Positions 17,217-26,430 of a DNA stretch of 64,000 nt are shown one piece after another. The translations under genes were made by a program, and so were the position numbers. Each line of letters starts with the position of its first letter. Within the stretch, counting starts at the first letter, position 1. This stretch comes from Meridianimaribacter flavus. Lineage in GTDB: Bacteria; Bacteroidota; Bacteroidia; Flavobacteriales; Flavobacteriaceae. The DNA lies in the NCBI RefSeq assembly GCF_004366715.1, contig NZ_SOQZ01000003.1:253001-317000 (forward strand), given 5' to 3'. Under the pieces are notes generated by a model. The model ran no database searches. It had not been told where the DNA came from and saw only the letters and a program-made list of their open reading frames with translations.

Positions 17217-18986
17217 TTAATTGTAGATTTTATCGTAAAGTTCCTTATGAATGTTTTTGATGACATCTCGTTTCATTTTCATAGTAGGAGTGAGATGACC
17301 ACTATCAATTGACCAAATAACTGGTGTTAATTCAAAACGTTTTATCTGTTCCCATTTACCAAAATGCTTGTTGCAATTGTCAACTTCTTTTTGAATTCTA
17401 TTTATAACTTCTTCTGAAGAACAAATAGCTTCAGGGGAATTTTCTATATTTTTCTTTTTACGTTCTATCCATTCAGAAACAAACTCAAAGTTAGGTTGAA
17501 TAAATGCAGCTGGCATTTTTTCGCCTTCACCTATAACCATTGCTTGTTCAATAAAACGGGATTGTTTTAAGTACCCTTCTAAAAGTGGTGGAATAATATA
17601 TTTACCACCTGAGGTTTTAAACATTTCTTTTTTGCGACCAGTAATTTTAAGGAAGCCTTCAGGGTCTATTTCACCTTTGTCTCCAGTATGAAAATAGTCG
17701 TTAGTCATTACACTAGCTGTTTTTTCTGGATCTTTATAGTAACCCATCATAACGTTGGGTCCTTTTATTAAAACTTCTCCATCATCAGCAATTTTAACTT
17801 CAACGTTGTCTATTGGTATACCTACACTACCAACTTTAAACATGTTGTCTGCGTATTTACCAACCGACACAACTGGCGAAGTTTCAGTAAGTCCGTAACC
17901 TTCCATGACTTGCATTCCTGCAGCGCAAAAAATTCTTGTTAACCTAGGTTGAAGTGGAGCACTACCAGACACCATTGTGCTTAAAGTTCCGCCAAGAGCT
18001 TCTTGCCATTTGCTGAAAATTAATTTGCGAGCAATACTTAATTTGAATTCATACCAAAAGCCATTTTGTTTATATGGTTTCCATTGCTCACCAAGTTCAA
18101 CAGCCCAATAAAATAGTTTTTGCTTGATACCTGAAAGATCTTCGGCTTTAGCCATAATTTTATCGTATACTTTTTCAAGTAAACGCGGAACAACACTCAT
18201 AAGGTGTGGTTTTATTTCTTTAGCATTATCACCAATTTTATCTAAACCTTCGGCAAAGTAAATGGAGGTTCCTGCATATTGATAAATGTATATGAGTACG
18301 CGCTCAAAAATATGGCAAATAGGTAGGAAACTTAAAATTCTAGTTTCTCCTTTTATGATGGGTAATCTTTTAGAGGAGTCTAATGCATTACTAGTAATAT
18401 TCCAATGAGACAGCATAACTCCTTTAGGTCTTCCTGTAGTACCAGAGGTGTATATAATAGTTGCTAAGTCTTCAGGTTTTACTGAGTTTTTTCTGGCTTC
18501 AACTTCTTCTTGATTACTTGTGTCTTTACCTAGCTCTAATAATTCAGAATAATGCTTGCAACCTTTAATGTGATTAAAAGAATATACGTCTTTTAGCTTA
18601 GTGTTTCCTATTACTTTATTTACTTTTTCTAGAACTTCTTCGTCTGATACAAAACAATAAATTGATTCGCTATGGTTTAATACATATTCATAATCCTCAG
18701 CAGAAATTGTTGGGTAAATAGGAATATTTTGAGCACCTAATTGTAGCACTCCAATATCAACAATGTTCCATTCCGTTCGGTTGGTTGAAGATATTACAGC
18801 TATTTTATCGTTTTTTTGTATACCAAGTTTTAAAAGTGCTCTACTTAGTGCATTGGCTTTGTCAATATATTCTTGAGTAGATGTTGCAATCCATTCACCA
18901 TCATATTTTGTCACCAAAGCTTTTTCAAGGCTATTGTTTTCCAATTGATAGTATGGAAAGTCGAAGAGTCTAGTAATTTCTGTCAT
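17217..18986 (-). CDS. Long-chain fatty acid--CoA ligase (AMP-forming)
   Basis: The 589-residue ANL-superfamily enzyme activates fatty acids with ATP and CoA, the entry step for the neighbouring beta-oxidation operon. The phosphate-binding P-loop is IIYTSGTTGRPKGVMLSHWN (about residues 178-197). The adenine-binding motif is MEGYGLTETSPVVS, and the hinge region YFHTGDKGEIDPEGFLKITG with RKKEMFKTSGGKYIIP is intact. The C-terminal subdomain resembles the long-chain ACSL-type (membrane-associated) enzymes. It has its own terminator and an independent upstream region, so it is probably a separate unit from marR-fadNAE although functionally linked. Confidence 0.92.
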   Translation of the reverse strand: MTEITRLFDFPYYQLENNSLEKALVTKYDGEWIATSTQEYIDKANALSRALLKLGIQKNDKIAVISSTNRTEWNIVDIGVLQLGAQNIPIYPTISAEDYEYVLNHSESIYCFVSDEEVLEKVNKVIGNTKLKDVYSFNHIKGCKHYSELLELGKDTSNQEEVEARKNSVKPEDLATIIYTSGTTGRPKGVMLSHWNITSNALDSSKRLPIIKGETRILSFLPICHIFERVLIYIYQYAGTSIYFAEGLDKIGDNAKEIKPHLMSVVPRLLEKVYDKIMAKAEDLSGIKQKLFYWAVELGEQWKPYKQNGFWYEFKLSIARKLIFSKWQEALGGTLSTMVSGSAPLQPRLTRIFCAAGMQVMEGYGLTETSPVVSVGKYADNMFKVGSVGIPIDNVEVKIADDGEVLIKGPNVMMGYYKDPEKTASVMTNDYFHTGDKGEIDPEGFLKITGRKKEMFKTSGGKYIIPPLLEGYLKQSRFIEQAMVIGEGEKMPAAFIQPNFEFVSEWIERKKKNIENSPEAICSSEEVINRIQKEVDNCNKHFGKWEQIKRFELTPVIWSIDSGHLTPTMKMKRDVIKNIHKELYDKIYN

Positions 18987-19135
18987 TGGGTTTCAGTACT
19001 ATTGAAGACTCGCAAATTATGAAATTACAAATGATTTTCAAATATGTTGTTAAAAAAAAGGGTGTTATTTTAAGATTTTGATGTTTTATAGTCTTATAAA
19101 TTAAGGATATATTAAGAGTGCTAGTTTAGAAAAAG

Positions 19136-19181
19136 AAAAAAGGCCAAGTTTAAAAACTTGACCTAATGCATGATTAATAGC
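19136..19181 (-). repeat. 3' element copy A: GCTATTAATCA motif plus terminator hairpin
   Basis: On the minus strand, GCTATTAATCA (19181-19171) is followed by a hairpin AGGTCAAGTTT...AACTTGGCCT (19164-19141) and a T run (19140-19136). The only non-Watson-Crick pair is G.U in minus-strand RNA but would be A.C on the plus strand, so the structure works in the transcript of the AraC gene 19270-20067. The same element occurs at 20149-20199 and 25487-25539. Confidence 0.75.
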
Positions 19182-19269
19182 TATATTATTCCCTAAATAA
19201 TTAACTTTAAACTTCAAAATTACTTGTTTAGAGCTAAGGTTTTATGTAAAAAATCGTCAAAATGAAAGT

Positions 19270-20067
19270 TTAATATCTTATCTTCTTGTAGAGCATGTCC
19301 CTGAGTATTGGGTGTTTAGTGCCAAAAAGTTGTTTAGGTGTTTTGCCGCTAAACTGCTTTACATCTCTTGAGAAATGGGAGTAATCATAATATTTAAATT
19401 CTTCAATAGCGCTAAGCATATCTATATTATTTGCTTCTAAATGTCTAACAATGTAATTGAACCTAATTAGTCTTAAAAATTTATTGGCAGTCACACCTGT
19501 TGCGGTTTTAAAATAACGATTTAACGATGAGTGTGAAATATGAAATTCATCAATTATATTAGTTACATTAAGCAAACCATTATTGATGAAGATGTAGTCG
19601 ATAATATCTGAAATTTTACTTTTTTTAACCCACTCAGCATAAAAAGGTTTTAAATGCTTGTCAATTATTAAAATGTAATCGTTGTGCGCTGCTGTTTCAA
19701 TTTCACGATGTAAGTCATCAACTACTTTTTGAGAAACGATATGACTTATTTTAGAAATAGCACCTTGAGTATTTACGTTGGTTTTAGAGATTTGATAGAA
19801 TCGATCAGTATTCATCCTAATAACAACAAACCAGCTGTTTTTTTTCGCAACAATATTGAAATTAGGCATTATTGAATTTATAAAAACCTTAGGAAGAGTA
19901 TAGTTTTCTTTTTTGTTGTTAATTGAAATATCACCATAAACCAATACTAAATAACTATAGCCTGTTGAGGTAATAATGGTTTCAAAGTCTTGCTCGTATT
20001 CAAGTTTAACCATATTTGAAAACAAAGGATGGTTTTTAATTTCTTTGGATAGAGATAATTTAGGCAA
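19270..20067 (-). CDS. AraC-family transcriptional regulator
   Basis: A 265-residue regulator. The C-terminal ~100 residues form the two-HTH AraC domain: LLNVTNIIDEFHISHSSLNR, then FKTATGVTANKFLRLIRFN, and the second HTH ending in the family signature DYSHFSRDVKQFSGKTPKQL. The N-terminal part (STGYSYLVLVYGDISI) resembles the sensor domain of flavobacterial AraC proteins with DUF6597-like starts. The open frame starts with TTG at 20067. No ATG lies upstream before a stop, and the first internal ATG would remove 18 residues, so TTG is preferred. It is monocistronic, ends in the shared 3' element and borders the surface-protein locus, so regulation of that locus is plausible but unproven. Confidence 0.85.
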   Translation of the reverse strand: MPKLSLSKEIKNHPLFSNMVKLEYEQDFETIITSTGYSYLVLVYGDISINNKKENYTLPKVFINSIMPNFNIVAKKNSWFVVIRMNTDRFYQISKTNVNTQGAISKISHIVSQKVVDDLHREIETAAHNDYILIIDKHLKPFYAEWVKKSKISDIIDYIFINNGLLNVTNIIDEFHISHSSLNRYFKTATGVTANKFLRLIRFNYIVRHLEANNIDMLSAIEEFKYYDYSHFSRDVKQFSGKTPKQLFGTKHPILRDMLYKKIRY

Positions 20068-20148
20068 AGTTGATGCAGTTTTTAATGTATGTAATTAATA
20101 CACTGGTGCTTGATGATATAGTAAATGTATTAAAATTAAAAGATTTAA

Positions 20149-20199
20149 AAAAGGCCAAAACAATTTATAGTCTTGACCTTTTTTAAGTTGATTAATAGC
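20149..20199 (-). repeat. 3' element copy B: TTGATTAATAGC motif (plus-strand reading) plus terminator hairpin
   Basis: The motif at 20188-20199 lies 12 nt after the stop of the beta-helix gene. It is followed on the minus strand by AGGTCAA (20079-type arm at 20179-20173) pairing with TTGGCCT (20058-type arm at 20158-20152) and a T run. The single wobble is again G.U only in minus-strand RNA. It acts as the terminator of the giant beta-helix gene. Confidence 0.75.
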
Positions 20200-20211
20200 A
20201 TCGTTTAATTT

Positions 20212-23200
20212 TTACTGCTTAATAATTTTAAAGCTTTCAGTTTTATTATTGCTTGCTAGCTTTAGTATGTATATTCCTGTTGGTAATGATGTTACATCTA
20301 TAATTGATGTTTTAACGCTATTTGATTTTAGAACTTCTTGTCCTTGTACATTGTATATACTATAGTCAAACTGCTGATTCTCTGTTTTTATGTTTAGTAT
20401 ATTACTTACTGGGTTAGGATAGATTTTAAAATCTATAGTTGAAACATCACTAATAGTTAAAGTCGATTGAAGTTCATAAGCGCCAATATCTATAGTGCCG
20501 TCAAATAGCCTTGGATTACCTGCTAAATCTAGATTAATATCTGGTATAGTGGCATTTGTTCCTGCGTTGACTAGAGGAGAAGATGTTGTTAATGCGTAAT
20601 CACCGTTTAAATTAGGAGCTGTGTTGGCTAGTATAGGATTAACAAATGCTGGATTTGTAGTCATCATCAAGTTTCCAACTCCAGTATTGTTAAAGTCTCC
20701 GTTTAATGAGTAACTTATATCGCAGCTTGTACATTGTCCCATATTAGGAAAAGCAAACCCAGCATCATTTCCACTTACTACTGAATTTGTCATAGTAAAG
20801 GACTCTCCTATATTTCCACTAGTAGGCACGTAAGCAAATACTCCACCATTGTAATTGTCTGCATAATTTCCTGAAACAGTAATGTTTGTAACAGTAGTAG
20901 TTGATGTAAATAAATACATGCCACCACCTTGACTTATTGCTTTGTTACCAGAGAATAGAGCGTTTTCTATGGTTGTGTTTGCATAGCGAGTTTCAAGAGC
21001 ACCACCTGTTGCAGCAGAATTGTTTTGAAACGTTGTGTTAAAAATTACTAATTCACTCATTGTGATATCTGCTAGTACTTCGCCTGATTGAGGTTGTACT
21101 CCGTGGAATGCAATAGCTCCTCCAATGCTAGCTGTGTTACTAGTAAATTTACAATTAGAAATAATCATGTTTGCTTCAGAAGCATATATAGCACCACCAG
21201 ATGTTTGTTCAAGACCACCAGTTGTTGGAACATTTCCGTTTTGAAAATGAATGCCATCTATAATAGTACCTAAACTTTGAATATTGAAGATTCTAGAATT
21301 ATTATTGCTACTAATTATTGTGTTTTCTATACCGTTTCCAAAGAATGTAAGTGGTTTGTCTATAAATATTTCACCTGAAGTTAAAATAATGCTACTTCCA
21401 TTAAGTGCTGGATCAAAAGAGATTGTTGTGCCATCGCAAGCATTTTCAATAACATGACGTAAAGACCCTAGACCACTATCTGCCGTAGATGTAACCATAA
21501 TAGAATTTTCGCAAGCTATGAAAAATTCATAAGCTCCTAAATCTACAGTTGAATTGTATATTCTTGGGTTTCCATCTAAATCTTCAGTTAAGTCTATGAA
21601 ATTGTTGTCGCCAGCATCTATGGCAGGAGAGCTATCGGTTAATTTGTAACCATCAACATATATAGGGTCTGCGTTTTCAATGTTATTTCCACCATCATTT
21701 ACATTTGGAGGAATGCTACCATTGTTTCCAGAAGTAATATTAAAGAATAAACAATGTGATACAATAGGAGAGTTCGCTCCTCCATTATTTATATTTCCGT
21801 TGCTACCACTGTTATTAGTGAATATACTATTTGTAGCCGTAACGTTACCAGCAAATATATGAATACCTCCACCGTGAGTGGCAATATTGTTTGCTATAGT
21901 ACAATTTATTGTTACAAGACTTCCACTTTCGGCTGAAATTGCGCCACCACCAGCAGTTGCAATGTTGTCAAAGAACAAGCTATTGGAAATAGTAGTTGTA
22001 GTTGAACTGTTACCAAAGTTTATTATAGCACCACCAACACCATTATTAATTCCGTTTCCGTAGGCGGTATTGTTTTTAAAGATGCAGTTGTTTATGTTTA
22101 TGTTTTCAGCATTTCTAATATAAATACCAGCTCCAGCACGACCAATGGCTACTTGCGAGTTATCAGAATCATCATCAGCATAACCATTTTCAATAATAAA
22201 TCCATCTAATGTAACATTGTTTTCGTTTAAGGTTATAATAGTATGTGAATCTCCAGAATTTGACGTGTTGTCATTGTTTAAATCTCCTGAAAGAATAGTT
22301 AAATTTTCTGACCAGTTACGTTCACTTGCTGTAATTTCGGTGCCATTAAAGCCTCCAAGAACGGTTATATTATTAGGAATGATAAAACTGTCGGTTTCAA
22401 GTAAACCTGGTTTGTATGTGCCAGATGCTACCCATATTTCATTAGCGCATATAGCATTGTTGATAGCATCTTGTAGGCTAGTGAATGCGTTGCTCCAATT
22501 GCTTCCATCATTTGCGCCAGTTGCATTAGCATTTACATAAAGAACATTAGGTGAGCCAATACAAGAATCAAACTCATAAGCTCCTCTGTCAATATTAGAG
22601 CCAATGATACGCTCATTACCATCTAAATCAAATGTTGAATTGTTATGTGTTGAAAGCCCTGAATCTATTGCACTTGAGGTTTCCGAAACTCTAAAATTTT
22701 TATTTAAAGCATCAATAAACAAAGGGTCGTTAGATGAATTTGAGTTTGTGTTGCTGTAAATGTTTTTTATAATGCAATGTGTTGTGTTTGAGTTGGATGC
22801 GTAAATTTGCGTGTTTAATTGCGTATTGTCTGGGTCATTAGACCTTGTGTTGTCCCAAAGAATTGAATTGTGAATGTTTACTGTTGCGGTTGTTCCGTTC
22901 CATACTCTAATGCCAGCTCCAGCTTCAGAATCGCCATCATTTTCTGTTAATGTGCAGTTAACAATATTATAGGTTGTTACACCATTATCTAATATGCTTA
23001 TTCCGCCACCTGTTCCTATATTACCATAAAATAAACTATTTGTGATGTTTACAACACCATCATCATTAGCGTTTTGTCTTGACCAAATAGCACCTCCATT
23101 TAGATTTGCTGAGTTGTCATTAAAGATGCAGTTTTTAATATTTACATTTAAAGTGGCTTCACCAGAGAATGTATTTATAGTTATCGCTCCGCCACTACCA

Positions 23201-25392
23201 TTATTGCCACTAGAAGTGCCTGTTGAGATGTTGTCTTTAAATGTGCAGTATTCAAGGTTTATACCTACAGTGCTTCCTGTTACACCATCTAAAAACAATG
23301 CTCCAGCAGAGGTTAAAGATTGGTTGTTTTTAAATATACAGTTTTTTACAGTTGGAGTAGAGGTGTCACTACCTGATGTTGTTCTGTTTAACCAAGCACC
23401 ACCTCTTTGTCCATATGTTTCTATTTTTACAGCATTTCCTTTTTCAATGGTAAACCCATCTAATAGCATATTGTTGCCTACGTTAGTTGTTTTAATGATA
23501 TTATAACTGTTGTCATTAATTTGATTTGGAGTGTTAATGTCGCCACTTAAAACAGTTATGTTATTTTCCCAATCTCTTTGATTAGAGTTGGTTTCAGTAC
23601 CGCTAAAGCCGCCAAGTATTATTATGTCTTCAGGAAGATGAAATGATTCATCGCGATTACCTGCTATTTGGTTGTTGCCATCATCTGGATAATAGGTTCC
23701 TTGAGCTACCCAAACTTCTTGTAATGTAATTCCACAACTTGAGTTGTACATATCCAAAGCGTTTTGTAATGACGAAAATGCATAAGCCCAAGAGCTGCCA
23801 TCTTGATAAGTGCTTGTATTGTTTGCGTTGACATATATTACATTATTGTTGAATGTTGGACATTCAGACGAGCCATTTTCATACGGTCCTAAATCTATGT
23901 TACTACCATTTAATCTTAAATTATTGTCTAAATCCCTTAAACTGTTATTGTAAGAGTTATTTCCTGCTCCAATTGCGGGAGATGTATTTTGTAATCTGTA
24001 ATCTTGATTAGGAACATCCTCAAAAAGCGGATTAGAATCTAAAATATTTGTTCCGTTACTATAACCACCTTGTATAATATTTGTGTCTGCAATACCATTA
24101 AAGCTTTGAATATTGGTTGTGTTATTCCAAATAATAGAATTGTATAAAGTATTTCCATTGGTAGCATTTAAGCGTAAGGCAGTGCTATTGTTTGAAAATG
24201 AAGAATTGGAAATATTAATTATTCCATTTCCATTACTTAAAGCAATAGAAGCATTGTCGTTAAAAAGAGTGTTTGTTATTGTTAGTGTTTTATTATCGTT
24301 TAAATTTATAATATAAGGTATGCTATTGTTAGAGAATTGACACTTGTCAATAAGGATGTTACCATATGGATTAATTACAGAACCTAAACTGTGTACAGAT
24401 GAATTACCAGAAAAAGTACTTTTTGATATTGTTGCGTCTGTACCATTGAAATAAATAGCAGAACCACTTATACCATTATTTGCTGTATGTGAATTGTTAG
24501 TAAAAGAGCAATTTTCTATAACAGGTGGTAAACTACTGCTTCCACTAGTATAAATAGCTCCACCACCTGAACCTGAAGAGTTACCATCAAAAATTGAATT
24601 TTTAATAACTGTGCCTTCTGTTGTCCCCATATAAAAGGCGCCTCCTCTACTTGCTGTATTTGATGAAAACGTACAATTATCAATAATAGGACCTCCATAG
24701 TCCCAGTTTAAGGTGTTGTTATAAATAGCACCACCTTCGTTTGCCATGTTTGTTTCAAAAGTACAGTCTCTTATTATTAAGCTTCCTGGTTCAATTTCTA
24801 CAATATATATAGCGCCACCTTTGGCGTTGTAAGAAGTAGTGTTTATTGCTTTATTATTTATGAACTTGCAATTTGAAATAACGGTAGCGTTTGCACCTCG
24901 TGCAAACATGCCTCCGCCCTCATTACTTCCATAACCACCTGAATTATCTGCATTGCTATTTGTAATTGTAAAACCGTCTATAACATTGTAGTCGCCAGAT
25001 GTTCTAAAAATGGTATAGACAAAGTTTTGGTCATTATTGTTTTGTTGTATATCACCATTTAGAATTGTTGGGTAGAGTTCTAGGTTTCTAGAGTTATTAC
25101 TTGCGTTATAACCACCTAAAAGAGTAATGTAGTTTTTGTTCAACAAAAAATAACTAGAACGATCGTTGTCGGTTTGGGAAGCACCTAAATCCGGATAGTA
25201 ATTCCCTTGAGCAACATGTATTTCATCATAACTACTGGCTGCATTTAAAGCGTCTGTTAAGTGTTGATATGCATTTGCCCAAGATGTGCCATCGTTGTTT
25301 CCACCAGAAACATTAACATTAACATAAATAGTGTTTTGAGCTATAGGTGTTAATGAAAATAGTAGAAATAGTAATTGTAGTAGTTTTTTCAT
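20212..25392 (-). CDS. Giant multi-module parallel beta-helix surface protein with T9SS sorting domain
   Basis: The 1726-residue protein starts with a signal peptide (MKKLLQLLFLLFSLTPIAQ) and ends with a T9SS type A sorting domain (about 1652-1726: FKIYPNPVSN, then TSLPTGIYILKL). Between them lie four tandem modules starting near residues 19, 514, 944 and 1292. Modules 1-3 open with I/LYVN...DG-S/T-W-A/S-NA and WVA.GTYYP. All contain parallel beta-helix repeats of the polymorphic outer membrane protein type (FxNN, GGAI/GGG) and close with a choice-of-anchor-Q-like ending such as LDGNPRIYNSTVDLGAYEF. It is probably exported through the outer membrane and cell-surface attached or released, as an adhesin or polysaccharide-binding protein (inference). 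It is transcribed from a promoter with a TACGTAG inverted repeat. Confidence 0.92.
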   Translation of the reverse strand: MKKLLQLLFLLFSLTPIAQNTIYVNVNVSGGNNDGTSWANAYQHLTDALNAASSYDEIHVAQGNYYPDLGASQTDNDRSSYFLLNKNYITLLGGYNASNNSRNLELYPTILNGDIQQNNNDQNFVYTIFRTSGDYNVIDGFTITNSNADNSGGYGSNEGGGMFARGANATVISNCKFINNKAINTTSYNAKGGAIYIVEIEPGSLIIRDCTFETNMANEGGAIYNNTLNWDYGGPIIDNCTFSSNTASRGGAFYMGTTEGTVIKNSIFDGNSSGSGGGAIYTSGSSSLPPVIENCSFTNNSHTANNGISGSAIYFNGTDATISKSTFSGNSSVHSLGSVINPYGNILIDKCQFSNNSIPYIINLNDNKTLTITNTLFNDNASIALSNGNGIINISNSSFSNNSTALRLNATNGNTLYNSIIWNNTTNIQSFNGIADTNIIQGGYSNGTNILDSNPLFEDVPNQDYRLQNTSPAIGAGNNSYNNSLRDLDNNLRLNGSNIDLGPYENGSSECPTFNNNVIYVNANNTSTYQDGSSWAYAFSSLQNALDMYNSSCGITLQEVWVAQGTYYPDDGNNQIAGNRDESFHLPEDIIILGGFSGTETNSNQRDWENNITVLSGDINTPNQINDNSYNIIKTTNVGNNMLLDGFTIEKGNAVKIETYGQRGGAWLNRTTSGSDTSTPTVKNCIFKNNQSLTSAGALFLDGVTGSTVGINLEYCTFKDNISTGTSSGNNGSGGAITINTFSGEATLNVNIKNCIFNDNSANLNGGAIWSRQNANDDGVVNITNSLFYGNIGTGGGISILDNGVTTYNIVNCTLTENDGDSEAGAGIRVWNGTTATVNIHNSILWDNTRSNDPDNTQLNTQIYASNSNTTHCIIKNIYSNTNSNSSNDPLFIDALNKNFRVSETSSAIDSGLSTHNNSTFDLDGNERIIGSNIDRGAYEFDSCIGSPNVLYVNANATGANDGSNWSNAFTSLQDAINNAICANEIWVASGTYKPGLLETDSFIIPNNITVLGGFNGTEITASERNWSENLTILSGDLNNDNTSNSGDSHTIITLNENNVTLDGFIIENGYADDDSDNSQVAIGRAGAGIYIRNAENININNCIFKNNTAYGNGINNGVGGAIINFGNSSTTTTISNSLFFDNIATAGGGAISAESGSLVTINCTIANNIATHGGGIHIFAGNVTATNSIFTNNSGSNGNINNGGANSPIVSHCLFFNITSGNNGSIPPNVNDGGNNIENADPIYVDGYKLTDSSPAIDAGDNNFIDLTEDLDGNPRIYNSTVDLGAYEFFIACENSIMVTSTADSGLGSLRHVIENACDGTTISFDPALNGSSIILTSGEIFIDKPLTFFGNGIENTIISSNNNSRIFNIQSLGTIIDGIHFQNGNVPTTGGLEQTSGGAIYASEANMIISNCKFTSNTASIGGAIAFHGVQPQSGEVLADITMSELVIFNTTFQNNSAATGGALETRYANTTIENALFSGNKAISQGGGMYLFTSTTTVTNITVSGNYADNYNGGVFAYVPTSGNIGESFTMTNSVVSGNDAGFAFPNMGQCTSCDISYSLNGDFNNTGVGNLMMTTNPAFVNPILANTAPNLNGDYALTTSSPLVNAGTNATIPDINLDLAGNPRLFDGTIDIGAYELQSTLTISDVSTIDFKIYPNPVSNILNIKTENQQFDYSIYNVQGQEVLKSNSVKTSIIDVTSLPTGIYILKLASNNKTESFKIIKQ

Positions 25393-25419
25393 AACTATAT
25401 AGGTTGTTGATTCGATATG

Positions 25420-25427
25420 CTAAATTA
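25420..25427 (-). promoter_or_regulatory. -7 element of the beta-helix gene promoter
   Basis: It reads TAATTTAG on the minus strand, 7 of 8 matches to TAnnTTTG. It lies 27 nt upstream of the start codon and exactly 23 nt downstream of the box at 25451-25466. Confidence 0.65.
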
Positions 25428-25450
25428 TACGAGTGTAGAACTCTATTCAA

Positions 25451-25466
25451 TACGTAGGTCTACGTA
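25451..25466. promoter_or_regulatory. Response-regulator box 1 (TACGTAG-GT-CTACGTA)
   Basis: A perfect 7-2-7 inverted repeat centred about 31 nt upstream of the -7 element, where the -33 element would be expected next to it. Two other boxes at 26960-26975 and 27509-27524 keep the same 23-nt distance to their -7 elements. The nearby NarL/FixJ-class response regulator is the obvious candidate binder; the assignment is inferred. Confidence 0.75.
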
Positions 25467-25486
25467 GTGTAATTTGAATTAAAAAA

Positions 25487-25539
25487 GAAAGAGGCCAAAC
25501 GTTTTTAAATTTTGACCTCTCAAAGGATTGATTAATAGC
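25487..25539 (-). repeat. 3' element copy C: TTGATTAATAGC motif (plus-strand reading) plus terminator hairpin
   Basis: The motif at 25528-25539 begins 5 nt after the stop of the 293-residue gene. The hairpin AGAGGTCAAA / TTTGGCCTCT (arms 25520-25511 and 25499-25490, minus strand) differs from copies A and B in its outer pairs yet stays paired. The central wobble is again G.U in the minus-strand transcript. Confidence 0.75.
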
Positions 25540-25544
25540 TTAGT

Positions 25545-26426
25545 TTAATTTTGTTCTGCAGGCTTATAAGTACCACAAAGGCAAGGGTAGTTTAGCCCAT
25601 TTATAACTTCTTGTTCTACATTAAAGAATCGAGGTATTGTTAAACCTCCACCGTTTCCTATACTTGTGTAGTTAAAAGTAATGGTACCTCTAACTCCTCT
25701 AGATTCATCTGCAGCGTTTTCTGAAAAGTTTTGTGAATTATTAAAACCAGAATCATTAAAAGAATCTCCTTTAGTAACAGAAGAGGTGATAACCCAAAAA
25801 GGGACGTTGTCATAATTTGAATTAGATGAATAATTACCAATAACAATAGCTTGTGTTATTTGTTCGGCAGTAAATGCTCTTGCATACGGTTCTTCAGGAT
25901 AGCTATCCTTGCACATTTCATTTGCTGCTTGCCAACCAGTTTTACCATTGTAACTAAACTTTCCATCATCAGATGGGTAGCTTCTACCTAAAATATAAGG
26001 TTCCATTAGGACAGGATTGGTTACTGTAGATGCTGTCTTAGCATGTAGCGCATATGGTACACTTAATAACTGACTTGTAGCAATAATAGTATAGTTTGTG
26101 CCTCCATCGGGATCTGTTTCGGTTTTAATAAAATAAGTGTTAGATGACCAATCAATAGTACTTAAGTCTCCAGATACTACTGATCCACTACCTATTTCTA
26201 TGCTTATCAATCCGTTTTGGTTTGTTACTGGTGCATGTGTTTCTGTATAAACCGCTGTACCTGTAGAGTTTCCTTGCAAAATGCTTATTTGCATACCAAC
26301 GCTAGCATTGCTAACAAGTTCGTTAGATGCATTTCTTATAACTGCTTGATAGCTCATTTTTTCAGGGCTTTGAGCATATGACAAAAAATAGCAAAACACA
26401 CATGCGATAAGGTATAGTTTTCTCAT
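25545..26426 (-). CDS. Secreted SYQAVIRN-type protein of unknown function
   Basis: A 293-residue protein with a signal peptide (MRKLYLIACVFCYFLSYAQS). It opens with the recurrent flavobacterial sequence EKMSYQAVIRNASNELVSN and VGMQISILQGNSTGTAVYTE, then LISIEIGSGSVVSGDLSTIDW and the segment LLSVPYALHAKTA. This beta-rich N-terminal domain is found in many Bacteroidota surface proteins, fused to variable C-terminal regions. Here the C-terminal ~150 residues (after YILGRSYPSDDGKFSYNGKT) are not recognisable, and there is no T9SS tail. It is the second gene of a two-gene unit, 4 nt after the T9SS-tail gene, and ends in the shared 3' element. The function is unknown. Confidence 0.8.
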   Translation of the reverse strand: MRKLYLIACVFCYFLSYAQSPEKMSYQAVIRNASNELVSNASVGMQISILQGNSTGTAVYTETHAPVTNQNGLISIEIGSGSVVSGDLSTIDWSSNTYFIKTETDPDGGTNYTIIATSQLLSVPYALHAKTASTVTNPVLMEPYILGRSYPSDDGKFSYNGKTGWQAANEMCKDSYPEEPYARAFTAEQITQAIVIGNYSSNSNYDNVPFWVITSSVTKGDSFNDSGFNNSQNFSENAADESRGVRGTITFNYTSIGNGGGLTIPRFFNVEQEVINGLNYPCLCGTYKPAEQN

Positions 26427-26430
26427 AATA

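Larger units (their letters stand above)
25391..25480. repeat. Promoter/leader cassette, copy 1 (duplicate of 26900-26989)
   Basis: These 90 bp, from the start codon of the beta-helix gene back through leader, -7 element and TACGTAG dyad, match 26900-26989 with only about six mismatches. The identity includes spacing throughout. Two unrelated coding sequences therefore carry the same regulatory cassette. Confidence 0.9.

Noticed and set aside
23042-23506. 154-codon open frame on the plus strand
   Set aside because: It is antisense to the beta-helix gene; the low-complexity hydrophobic translation reflects the repetitive asparagine/glycine codons on the other strand.
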